Positions 1 through 6,016 of a DNA stretch of 37,101 nt are shown piece by piece. The DNA is from Clostridia bacterium (GTDB lineage: Bacteria; Bacillota; Clostridia; Christensenellales; Aristaeellaceae). Made by a program: the position numbers and the translations under genes. A model generated the notes under the pieces. It was not told the DNA's origin and did not search any database. It saw only the letters and a list, made by a program, of their open reading frames with translations. Where the stretch lies: NCBI GenBank assembly GCA_900769875.1, contig CAAGII010000015.1:1-37101 (forward strand). The letters run 5' to 3'. Positions within the stretch are counted from its first letter, which is position 1. The number at the start of each line of letters is the position of its first letter.

Positions 1-139
1 AAACCCTTGAAATACAAGGATTTTTCACGGGAACACATGCGGGAAAATTCACGGGAACAGGCTTTTTTGAATGTTCCGCGTTTTGGAAACATTCTCGACG
101 ATGTTCCCGTGAAGTTCCCGCTTATTTTGCGGATGTTCC
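1..139. repeat. Long GGAACA-rich repeat, copy 1 (R1)
   Basis: This copy matches 32964-33102 with three mismatches (positions 80, 87 and 97), i.e. 136 of 139 identical. It is non-coding. It holds the 12-mer TTCACGGGAACA twice in direct orientation (24-35 and 48-59, exactly 24 bp apart) and its perfect reverse complement TGTTCCCGTGAA at 102-113, plus TGTTCC at 72-77 and 134-139. Such clustered direct and inverted sites look like a DNA-binding array (operator, replication origin or partition site). It lies just downstream of the lysis terminator. The window starts inside or exactly at the repeat, so its true left end is unknown. Confidence 0.85.
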
Positions 140-159
140 GCACCCTTTAGTTCCCAAAC

Positions 160-192
160 AAAAAAAAGCGCCCCGCTTCGACAGCGGGGCGC
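160..192 (-). terminator. Rho-independent terminator after the lysis genes
   Basis: A perfect 10-bp GC-rich stem (168-177 pairs with 183-192) with a 5-nt loop is followed on the minus strand by eight T residues (A160-A167 on the + strand). It sits just after the last gene of the late operon (stop at 204). This is the clearest terminator in the window and marks the end of the late transcript. Confidence 0.93.
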
Positions 193-203
193 AGAATCCT
201 TAC

Positions 204-575
204 TTACTTATTGAGCTTTGCGAACGTGATTTCGTATTCGCCCATCGCGGCGAACGTAGCAATCACAGCATTCAGGGCGGCAAGGGCGGCAGATTCGCCG
301 GAAAGACCCGTAGTGAATGCCGTGCCCAGCAGCATAACAATGAGGCAAATAGCGTAAACAAACGCCCTGGTGGGAATCTTCCATACCTTATCCAGTGGAG
401 CCTTGAAAAGCTGGACAACCAGCAGGGCGAAAGCGGATGCGCCGGTGATGGTGGCGAGGTATGCCCACGTCAGCGGCTGCACGGTAGGCGCCTCGCCCTC
501 TGCCATCGCAACGATGGGGAGGGCAACCAGCATCAGCAGCAGGGAAAGCATCAGGATAGAAACAAACTTCTTCAT
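204..575 (-). CDS. Small membrane protein with signal peptide, candidate holin
   Basis: 123 aa. The N-terminus is a typical signal peptide: basic MKKF, a long hydrophobic Leu/Val stretch (about residues 5-22) and an AMA cleavage-like motif. Two further hydrophobic segments follow (about 38-58 and 68-88), then a short charged tail. The start is preceded by AAAGGAG. It is the last gene before a strong terminator, next to an amidase endolysin and a second membrane protein, so a role in host lysis (a holin delivering the endolysin) is inferred from position and topology. I cannot assign a named holin family. Alternatively it is a lysis-regulating partner of the protein encoded at 590-952. Confidence 0.7.
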   Translation of the reverse strand: MKKFVSILMLSLLLMLVALPIVAMAEGEAPTVQPLTWAYLATITGASAFALLVVQLFKAPLDKVWKIPTRAFVYAICLIVMLLGTAFTTGLSGESAALAALNAVIATFAAMGEYEITFAKLNK

Positions 576-589
576 AGGTCATTCTCCTT

Positions 590-952
590 TCAGGTTCGGG
601 TTGCCATGTATGTATCGAGTTCTGATTTCACGGTTTTCAACTTGTCGATGTTGTTTCCCGTGATTTCGTGCATCAAAAGCGCATTCTGCACTTTGAGCAT
701 CTGGGCCATATCCGCAGACAGCTTATCGAACTTCCTGTCTCCGGCGTTGAGGCGGTTCTGATGATCCTCGATTGCGCCCTCAATGTTTTTCAGCCGGTCG
801 TTTTGTCCGGCTTCCTGCGTTGCTTTGCGGCGAAGGAACAGATGCTTGAACGCATCGACGCCCTTATCCACAGCAACGAGAATCGCAAGCACACCCAGGA
901 TAAAAAGAATCGTCGTCTGGAAGCTGGAAAGGTTTACGACGGTCGTATCCAA
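590..952 (-). CDS. Membrane-anchored coiled-coil protein, XhlA/holin-like
   Basis: 120 aa. One transmembrane helix near the N-terminus (about residues 13-30, ILFILGVLAILVAV) is followed by a basic stop-transfer segment (HLFLRRK) and a long charged helical region with coiled-coil character (about 50-105). This resembles haemolysin XhlA-type proteins that accompany holins in Firmicutes phages, but there the membrane anchor is usually C-terminal, so the match is loose. The start is TTG, chosen because GGGGGTG lies 6 nt upstream and no ATG occurs before residue 64. It begins just after the endolysin stop codon, in one lysis operon. Confidence 0.65.
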   Translation of the reverse strand: MDTTVVNLSSFQTTILFILGVLAILVAVDKGVDAFKHLFLRRKATQEAGQNDRLKNIEGAIEDHQNRLNAGDRKFDKLSADMAQMLKVQNALLMHEITGNNIDKLKTVKSELDTYMATRT

Positions 953-955
953 CGG

Positions 956-1993
956 TTACACCCCCAGCATTTTTCCGATTTTAGAGTAGACGGTTTCCAG
1001 CTCAGAACGGTCCACCTCAACGCTTTCGCCGGGTGTAGCTTCCGAGTTCTCATCCCCCGGTGCGCTCGGCGCATCTTCCGCAATCCGCGTGAGATACACG
1101 TCGCCGTTTTCGCCGGTCATAGCGTAGCCGGACACGCCGTTATAGCGCACGCGCCACCATGCCGAATCCGAATCATCCAGCACGTCAACCGTTTCGCCGC
1201 GGTCAACCCGCGCGATAGATGACGCGTTCTTGCTCTGCGCAGCCCGGATGTTAAGGTATGCTCCGGGACAGGTGACTTTTGCTTGGTACATCGGAATCCC
1301 CTCCGTAATTTCGATAGGCTGTCCGGGCGTGACATTGGAACCGCCGTTGTCGCAATCCACATAGGTCGCTTCCACGCCGTCCCGCATGGCTTCCTCAACA
1401 GCCGTGCGGAAATCATCCATCGTCACGCCATACTTACTCGCCCAATGCCTGATGTCGGCATGGTTGCTTGCCAGACCGCGACTGTGCAGCTCCCGATGGT
1501 CCATGACGGCAAGAGCATCGCCCTGCGAGAACGATTTAACGACCGTGCGCGGCGCCGTTCCAAACAGCGCACACAGATGTGCCACGAGATTGACCGCTGC
1601 GCCCATGACAGCGGAGCGGAAATACGCTTCATCGTTTTTGCTATCTTCACAGATCTCAAATCCGATATAGCCCATGCGATTTGCGTTCCCGTTCGGCCCT
1701 TTGCCGGACAGCCAACAGCGATAGTTCCACGGGAGAGCCTGATAAACGGCGACCGTTCCATCAGCCATCTTCCCGATATAGGCAGACGCGCATACATCCA
1801 GTCCGGGGCGGTTGTGGGAGTTGGCGTTTGCGTTTTTGCCCAGCCGGCCGTCATCCGGCTGGACATACCGCTTGAGGTACGGATTGTTCGTCCCGGTGCT
1901 GTGTACCTGTATGCCAACCGAGGTCTGCTTTGTGCCGCTCTTATAGCAATCGGCATTTGTAAAGAAGCGGCGGTATATGGTGAGCTGCCTCAT
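956..1993 (-). CDS. Endolysin: N-acetylmuramoyl-L-alanine amidase with SH3-like domain
   Basis: 345 aa. Residues about 1-200 look like an Amidase_2 (PGRP-type, zinc) domain: VHSTG (His31) supplies one likely zinc ligand, and MDHRELHSRGLASNHADIRHW holds further candidate His ligands near the end of the domain. Residues about 230-310 contain PGAYLNIRAAQS...VDVLDD...WWRVRYNGVSGYAM, an SH3_3-type wall-binding module. The acidic C-terminal tail may be a linker. The enzyme cuts the amide bond between MurNAc and L-Ala of peptidoglycan to lyse the host. ATG start with GGAGGTGAAGG upstream. It is followed directly by two holin-like genes, completing a lysis cassette. One GTGTAGC site lies in the coding region and another in its leader. 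Confidence 0.92.
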   Translation of the reverse strand: MRQLTIYRRFFTNADCYKSGTKQTSVGIQVHSTGTNNPYLKRYVQPDDGRLGKNANANSHNRPGLDVCASAYIGKMADGTVAVYQALPWNYRCWLSGKGPNGNANRMGYIGFEICEDSKNDEAYFRSAVMGAAVNLVAHLCALFGTAPRTVVKSFSQGDALAVMDHRELHSRGLASNHADIRHWASKYGVTMDDFRTAVEEAMRDGVEATYVDCDNGGSNVTPGQPIEITEGIPMYQAKVTCPGAYLNIRAAQSKNASSIARVDRGETVDVLDDSDSAWWRVRYNGVSGYAMTGENGDVYLTRIAEDAPSAPGDENSEATPGESVEVDRSELETVYSKIGKMLGV

Positions 1994-2028
1994 GTTCCTT
2001 CACCTCCGTGTGTAGCCATCTTTGCGGT

Positions 2029-2310
2029 TTATTCCGCGTTGCCGGCAGCAGAGTCAGAACCGTTGATCTGCTGCGCCTCCAGCTCATTGATTCGGGCACG
2101 CCAGGCAGCACGCTTCTCCGCGATGTCCCGAATATCATCCGTGACATCCTTGAGGAACGTGATGATGCCCGTCGCGCTGGTACAGTTGAGGATACCCTCC
2201 AGCGTCTTGAGGATGCTGTAATCGCTGTCGTTAAGCAGCGACTTGAGGGCGGTGATTTCCCCCTGGACATCCATGTTGTTTTCCTGCGTATTGGTAGTGA
2301 TCTCGGACAT
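2029..2310 (-). CDS. Small helical protein of unknown function between RT and endolysin
   Basis: 93 aa, hydrophilic and predicted helical, with a possible coiled coil in the second half (DDIRDIAEKRAAWRARINELEAQQ). Good SD (AAAGGGG) before the ATG. The first 80 bases overlap the 3' end of the reverse transcriptase gene in another frame, so the two are translationally close. No family recognised. Small helical proteins are common between the tail and lysis genes of Firmicutes siphophages. Function unknown. Confidence 0.7.
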   Translation of the reverse strand: MSEITTNTQENNMDVQGEITALKSLLNDSDYSILKTLEGILNCTSATGIITFLKDVTDDIRDIAEKRAAWRARINELEAQQINGSDSAAGNAE

Positions 2311-3466
2311 GGTGATTCCCCTTTCGTTTTTTCTTACATACCCACGGCTTGACCGTGAATAAGCGATAGTAAAGGAGGTCGGTTTCCCTGAGTGTTCGAT
2401 GGGAGTCCCGATCCTTGAGTGACCCGCGCCACGACATGTACGAATAGTTGGACTGTTCGTCGGTCATGATTCCACTATCGCAAAAACGCCGAAAGGCTTT
2501 AATCTTTCGGCGTTCCCGGATAACGCTTCCGCGGCACGGCTTTTTGATGACCCGTCCTGTTTTCGTCAGGAAGAATTGTGTTTTGAGGAAGGTGAATCCC
2601 CTACTGAGCTTGACAATTTGCGTCTTTTTCGGGTTGGGGACGATGCCAATTTTGCGGAACTCTTGCAGAAGCAGGTCACGGTATTGCATCAGGGCTTTTT
2701 TGTCTCGCATGATAATGAATGAATCGTCCATGTATCGACCATAGCCCTTTATGCGCCACGAGTCTTTGATGAGATGATCTATGCTATTTGGAAAAGAGAC
2801 TGCGGTGATTTGGCTATCCTCTGGACCGATGTACAGCCCTTTGGTGCCCGTTGCCGTTACAAAACCTTTGCAGATTGCGTTGAGCCGATTGTCCTTAATG
2901 TACTTGTCGTACATTTGGAAAACCGGCTCATGCTCGATATTGTCAAAGAATTTCCGAAAGTCGATGATAAGGACATACCCTTCATTATCGCCGTATTCAC
3001 GGAAGTATTCACGCAACTGCCGTTCACAGCGGTCAATGTGGAAGGTGATACCCTTGTTTTTCAGGCTTGCTCCATTATCGTGAATGAGATTGTGGGATAG
3101 CATCGGAACCATTGCGTTCATGCAAACGGAACGGCGTATTACCCGCTCCGCATAATGCAAGCTGTGAACTTCCCTCGGCTTTCCCCGTTCTACGATATTG
3201 AAGTGGTAGAAGCCCATTCTTGTATCTTTTCCTTCACGCATGGAGCGGCTTGCGCGTCTTGCGTTTCGGAAAAAGTGTGCGTCGTATCGCGCGACAGAGG
3301 CTTTCCACATGACACCCTTCCGTGAATCCCAATGGGATTTGATGAGGGCGCTTACACTGGAAAGCCTTTCAAAATCATCGTACTTTTCGGCATGTTCCCG
3401 ACGTTTAGCTTCACGTTTTGATTTGCGGCGCCGATACCGCGCCTCGTGTCTTTCTGTACTGGTCAT
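2231..3466 (-). CDS. DGR reverse transcriptase
   Basis: 411 aa from the chosen start. It copies the TR RNA into adenine-mutagenised cDNA that replaces VR in the target gene. RT motifs in order (numbering from this start): IIDFRKFFDNIEH, with a catalytic Asp at about 169; IGPEDSQ at about 213-219, matching the GxxxSQ signature that separates DGR enzymes from group II intron and retron RTs; YGRYMDDSF with the YMDD catalytic box at 245-248; then NPKKTQI and GFTFLKTQFF. The N-terminus is very basic. Start: the ATG at 3466 has GCGAGG 8 nt upstream, while an in-frame ATG at 3514 has no SD. The last 80 bases overlap the next gene, and the tail after residue about 380 (KKKRKGNHH...) is unlike the usual end of the family and may be accessory. 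Confidence 0.95.
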   Translation of the reverse strand: MTSTERHEARYRRRKSKREAKRREHAEKYDDFERLSSVSALIKSHWDSRKGVMWKASVARYDAHFFRNARRASRSMREGKDTRMGFYHFNIVERGKPREVHSLHYAERVIRRSVCMNAMVPMLSHNLIHDNGASLKNKGITFHIDRCERQLREYFREYGDNEGYVLIIDFRKFFDNIEHEPVFQMYDKYIKDNRLNAICKGFVTATGTKGLYIGPEDSQITAVSFPNSIDHLIKDSWRIKGYGRYMDDSFIIMRDKKALMQYRDLLLQEFRKIGIVPNPKKTQIVKLSRGFTFLKTQFFLTKTGRVIKKPCRGSVIRERRKIKAFRRFCDSGIMTDEQSNYSYMSWRGSLKDRDSHRTLRETDLLYYRLFTVKPWVCKKKRKGNHHVRDHYQYAGKQHGCPGGNHRPQVAA

Positions 3467-3755
3467 TCCGATACCTCGCAGAGTGTTATTATCGTGGCGC
3501 GTTGTGTACTCCATGACGATGCGCCCATGTAATGCGGTACTCGGCTTTGATTCCCAAGCCTATATGTCGCCATCCCGCACCATGCAAGAAGCGTCCGGGC
3601 GTTCGTGTCGAACATCACAGCACCGACCAGAAGATGCTGTTGGTATATATTTACCTGCTTTTTGCAGGACGGTTATATCCTCCTTCCAAACAAAAGACAT
3701 CGACGCTGCTTTCGATCCGTGTAGGACTTACTCGGTCTGGCCGGGATGAACCGTT
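3467..3755 (-). other. Spacer between TR and RT, likely part of the TR RNA
   Basis: About 290 nt with no gene I can support. In the Bordetella phage BPP-1 DGR the spacer downstream of TR is required in cis for cDNA synthesis, so this stretch probably belongs to the template RNA (inference). It holds a perfect AAGGAGG ribosome-binding-like motif (complement of 3679-3685) with no ATG/GTG/TTG at a usable distance, and just after it a small hairpin (CCTGC, 5-nt loop, GCAGG). The orphan SD could be a relic of a lost gene or be recruited into RNA structure. Confidence 0.5.
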
Positions 3756-3885
3756 GGAATCAGAGGGGGGCGCGATTAGCGTTGCTCGCGTTGTTGTTGT
3801 TGACATTGCCGTTGTTGTTGACATTCACGAAGTTGGTAGAGTTGCCACCATTCGCAGAAGAAAGCCACCAGTTGTTGCGGCTGAA
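3756..3885 (-). repeat. DGR template repeat (TR)
   Basis: Non-coding template for diversification. It aligns with VR at 4457-4585. In the gap-free core (3771-3883 versus 4473-4585) there are 20 differences. Nineteen fall at T on the + strand, i.e. adenine in the template sense strand, which has 34 such adenines. The twentieth (3802, C to T in the sense strand) is silent in the target. Read in the target frame, TR encodes 16 Asn codons, nearly all AAC/AAT, the codon type that adenine mutagenesis can never turn into a stop. The 3' edge contains a C6 tract (3765-3770) where VR has C7. TR starts 40 nt after the avd stop codon. Confidence 0.97.
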
Positions 3886-3924
3886 CGAATACATTATGCA
3901 GGATATAACCGTTGTGTTCGTGAG

Positions 3925-4380
3925 TCAGGTTGCGGAACTCTTAGAGGAATCCTGGGTAATGAGCTTTGTACTGCGCCGCCATGCCCGAATAAGCATATCT
4001 GCGCGATCAATCAAATCTCCGGCTTTTTCCAACTCAGCGGGCATAGGATGATCCGCGTCGATTTTGCCGTAATAGAGCTGAGTCAAAATCTGCTGGATTT
4101 TATCGTCGATACGCTCAAGATCATTGAGCGCGAATCGCTGATACCGTTTGCGTTCGGCCACGTTTTCAGGCGTGTTTGTGTAAACGCCATTTGCCGCAAT
4201 CAGATGCCCGAACAGGTCATCAAGCATCGCAGAAATCGGAAACGTAAAGATGGGCCGCCAGCGTTTGGGCATGATGTTTTCATTCATCAGGGCGCCCATG
4301 AGCACGGTTCGCAATTCCGTACAGCACCGATAAAACTCCATGCTGGAAATTCCGCGGAAGCGGGAAAGCACGCTGCTCAT
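3925..4380 (-). CDS. avd: DGR accessory variability determinant (Avd-like)
   Basis: 151 aa, a mostly helical, positively charged small protein lying between the target gene and TR, the standard position of Avd. Avd forms a pentameric four-helix-bundle barrel that binds the RT and the template RNA and is needed for mutagenic retrohoming. Visible features are helical segments such as ERKRYQRFALNDLERIDDKI and LIDRADMLIRAWRRS with exposed Arg/Lys, and length slightly above the usual 110-130 aa. Strong SD (AGGAGGATAAACAA before ATG). The stop codon of the long form of the target gene (TAG at 4393-4395) overlaps this SD, so translational coupling is possible. The call rests mainly on context and general character, since I cannot align it. 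Confidence 0.85.
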   Translation of the reverse strand: MSSVLSRFRGISSMEFYRCCTELRTVLMGALMNENIMPKRWRPIFTFPISAMLDDLFGHLIAANGVYTNTPENVAERKRYQRFALNDLERIDDKIQQILTQLYYGKIDADHPMPAELEKAGDLIDRADMLIRAWRRSTKLITQDSSKSSAT

Positions 4381-4392
4381 TTGTTTATCCTC

Positions 4393-5343
4393 CTATACAC
4401 TGTATACCCGCCGCCCACAAGGGGCGGCGGGATTATTACAAGAGATCAAGATACCCGGAAGCAGAGGGGGGGCGCGATAAGCGCCGCTCGCGCTGTTGTT
4501 GCCAACAACGCCGTGGTAGTGGACATACACGAAGCTGGCAGAGTTGCCACCAAGCGCAGAAGAAAGCCACCAGGAGTAGCGGCTGTTGGAACCCTGAACC
4601 CGCTTGAGCCGATTCATTCCGTGCGCAAAAATGGGGTAGTGGACAAAGCCTCCGGTGAACCAGCCCGTAGTCGTCATCAGACGCGCACCGGTGACTTCGT
4701 ATTCGTCGGGGAGCCACAGCTTACCGGCATTGACCCATGCGCCGCTGTTATCATTGGTCAGAATGCCGGAATCGCTGAAACGGGTCTGAGCATAAATGCG
4801 CTTCTCAACAATAACTGCCTTGAGGTCATCCGGGAGGTAGAAATAGATGCCGCCGGACGTGTAATCCACGTCGGTCATCTCAAGCGGCTTCGTGGTACTG
4901 TTCGGGACCTGGCCCGCCAGCGAATTGACGAACAGATAGCCGTTGGACGCAAGCCACGGCACCTGCTTATCGCTGGACGTTCCATTGTTGAAGTTGACCG
5001 GGTTCATCTGGAAAGTATCGGGCCAAAGCTCCCTCGTGATGAAGTCGATGTGATTGCCGACTTCCGAATCGCCGTAGCCCTTGTAGGTGTTGATGCCAGC
5101 GATTTGCGCCTGGAACGTGCGGCCGTTGGTCGTGGTGAACGGAATGTAGTCCCCGACGTGGAGCTGCGAGAAATTGCCCGCCGCAATTCGGGCCTTGATC
5201 CACGCCCACGGGCTTGCGTAATCCGCGATTTCTTCCGCGTGCTTCACAGTCAGGTCAACCCCGGGGTAGTAGCCGTCATTAGAAACGCCGATGATGTCAG
5301 CGGTATTTCCGTTCAGGCTGATCCTATCCACATAGTTTGCCAT
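4393..5343 (-). CDS. DGR target: variable tail protein with C-type-lectin-like fold
   Basis: 316 aa in the frame as sequenced. The middle and C-terminal parts (LWLPDEYEVTG at about 214-224, then the VR) resemble the DUF6273/FGE-like C-type lectin fold used by DGR targets. Such proteins sit at the tail tip or fibre and bind the host receptor. VR covers about residues 253-291, in the invariant frame SR..WWLSSA.GGNS..FV.V...G.V followed by a variable end. Relative to the TR translation, 13 of 16 Asn codons and one Thr codon are changed (to Y, S, L, H, V, G or A). SD GGAGGGATGAAAA. As written, the C-terminus runs 25 residues past VR (PPLLPGILIS...) through a GC hairpin. With six instead of seven C residues, as in TR, it would end RAPLCFRVS at a TGA (4446-4448), a more typical closing strand. 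See findings. Confidence 0.93.
   Translation of the reverse strand: MANYVDRISLNGNTADIIGVSNDGYYPGVDLTVKHAEEIADYASPWAWIKARIAAGNFSQLHVGDYIPFTTTNGRTFQAQIAGINTYKGYGDSEVGNHIDFITRELWPDTFQMNPVNFNNGTSSDKQVPWLASNGYLFVNSLAGQVPNSTTKPLEMTDVDYTSGGIYFYLPDDLKAVIVEKRIYAQTRFSDSGILTNDNSGAWVNAGKLWLPDEYEVTGARLMTTTGWFTGGFVHYPIFAHGMNRLKRVQGSNSRYSWWLSSALGGNSASFVYVHYHGVVGNNSASGAYRAPPLLPGILISCNNPAAPCGRRVYSV
4407..4431. promoter_or_regulatory. GC hairpin/cruciform just downstream of VR
   Basis: A perfect 10-bp all-GC inverted repeat (4407-4416 with 4422-4431) and 5-nt loop, 25 bp past the last base of the VR homology. In phage BPP-1 and related DGRs a GC-stem, short-loop hairpin downstream of the initiation of mutagenic homing site (IMH) promotes retrohoming, so this is the likely equivalent. 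No T-run follows on either strand, which argues against a simple terminator. In the present reading frame it lies inside the target CDS. Confidence 0.75.
4457..4585 (-). repeat. DGR variable repeat (VR) with IMH-like end
   Basis: The recipient copy of TR, near the 3' end of the target gene. The 3' edge in the sense direction (4457-4472) is the C-rich IMH-like segment, with C7 where TR has C6 and one A/C difference (4461 versus 3760). Beyond 4457 and beyond 4585 the two repeats lose similarity. Differences fall at template adenines in 19 of 20 core positions, showing that diversification has taken place in this phage lineage. Confidence 0.96.
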
Positions 5344-5359
5344 TTTTCATCCCTCCGTG

Positions 5360-5566
5360 TTACTGATTGTTCATGGTAAATGTTCCGTCCTTGATGGTTG
5401 CTGTGATAGCCCTGCTGTCATGCACCGTCAGCACCATCACGCCGTTATTGAGGTTCATTTCGTAGGCAAGGCCCACAAGCCCGGATAGCCGCGAATCGGT
5501 ATAGGATTTCGCGTACTTCCGTGCCATGACCCAAAACGGCAGGACAAGTTGCAGAATCTTGCTCAT
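5360..5566 (-). CDS. Small protein upstream of the DGR target
   Basis: 68 aa. N-terminal hydrophobic stretch (ILQLVLPFWVMA) then a mixed, beta-rich sequence ending TIKDGTFTMNNQ. AAGGGGG lies upstream of the ATG. It is the first of three small genes preceding the target in transcription proximity, between the tail fibre and the DGR. Its position suggests a minor tail-tip or fibre-assembly component, but no family is recognised. Confidence 0.7.
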   Translation of the reverse strand: MSKILQLVLPFWVMARKYAKSYTDSRLSGLVGLAYEMNLNNGVMVLTVHDSRAITATIKDGTFTMNNQ

Positions 5567-5578
5567 GCCCGCGCCCCC

Positions 5579-5809
5579 TTACTGCGCCACAAACAGGCCG
5601 GATTCATTGGCGATGAACACCTTGTTTTCCGTGCTGCCGGTGACGTACAGGATAGAAAAAGGGGCGAACACCTGATTGGCGTTCATCCCCTCAATGTTCT
5701 CTCCCGTTTCCGGGAGTGTAGCCGGTTCCTCACTCGCCAGAATGAGGGCGCGAACGGTGGTCTTGCCGTCCGCTCTGGTTCCGATACGTTCCACGTTGAT
5801 AGCTTTCAT
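5579..5809 (-). CDS. Small tail-region protein, unknown
   Basis: 76 aa, beta-rich, no Cys, with a C-terminal half FAPFSILYVTGSTENKVF that looks like a small structural domain. The ATG overlaps the stop codon of the upstream gene by 4 nt (ATGA at 5806-5809), so translation is coupled. It lies between tail fibre and DGR target genes. No family recognised; minor tail component or chaperone inferred from position only. Confidence 0.75.
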   Translation of the reverse strand: MKAINVERIGTRADGKTTVRALILASEEPATLPETGENIEGMNANQVFAPFSILYVTGSTENKVFIANESGLFVAQ

Positions 5810-6003
5810 CCGTCGTTCTCCTTTCCGCTGATGATTTTCTCCGCATCAAACTCGCCGTTCAGATATTCAGCGACGGAATCAAGATCGTTGCCGCAGGCCA
5901 CAACGATATAACAGTTTTCCCGTCCCTGCACGACGAGCTGATTGAGAGCCGACTTGACCGAGTTGATGACGGCAAGCGCCTGTTCGGTCGATTGGATTTT
6001 CAT
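5806..6003 (-). CDS. Small protein downstream of the tail fibre, unknown
   Basis: 65 aa from the ATG at 6003, chosen because GAGGAGG precedes it at good spacing; a longer in-frame reading would run into the tail fibre gene. Sequence MKIQSTEQALAVINSVKSAL then GRENCYIVVACGNDLDSVAEYL suggests an alpha/beta mini-domain. Coupled by an ATGA overlap to the next gene. Often such short genes after a fibre gene are assembly factors, but here that is only inference. Confidence 0.75.
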   Translation of the reverse strand: MKIQSTEQALAVINSVKSALNQLVVQGRENCYIVVACGNDLDSVAEYLNGEFDAEKIISGKENDG

Positions 6004-6016
6004 GTGTTGCCTCCTC

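Noticed and set aside
3679..3685. Small gene after the orphan AAGGAGG
   Set aside because: No ATG, GTG or TTG at usable distance and the following frame stops after about 36 codons.
4407..4431. Simple Rho-independent terminator
   Set aside because: Strong stem but no T-tract on either strand; DGR hairpin is a better reading.
3532..5379. 615-codon open frame on the + strand across the DGR
   Set aside because: It is antisense to the target gene, avd and TR, has no SD, and its length follows from the base composition of the minus-strand genes.
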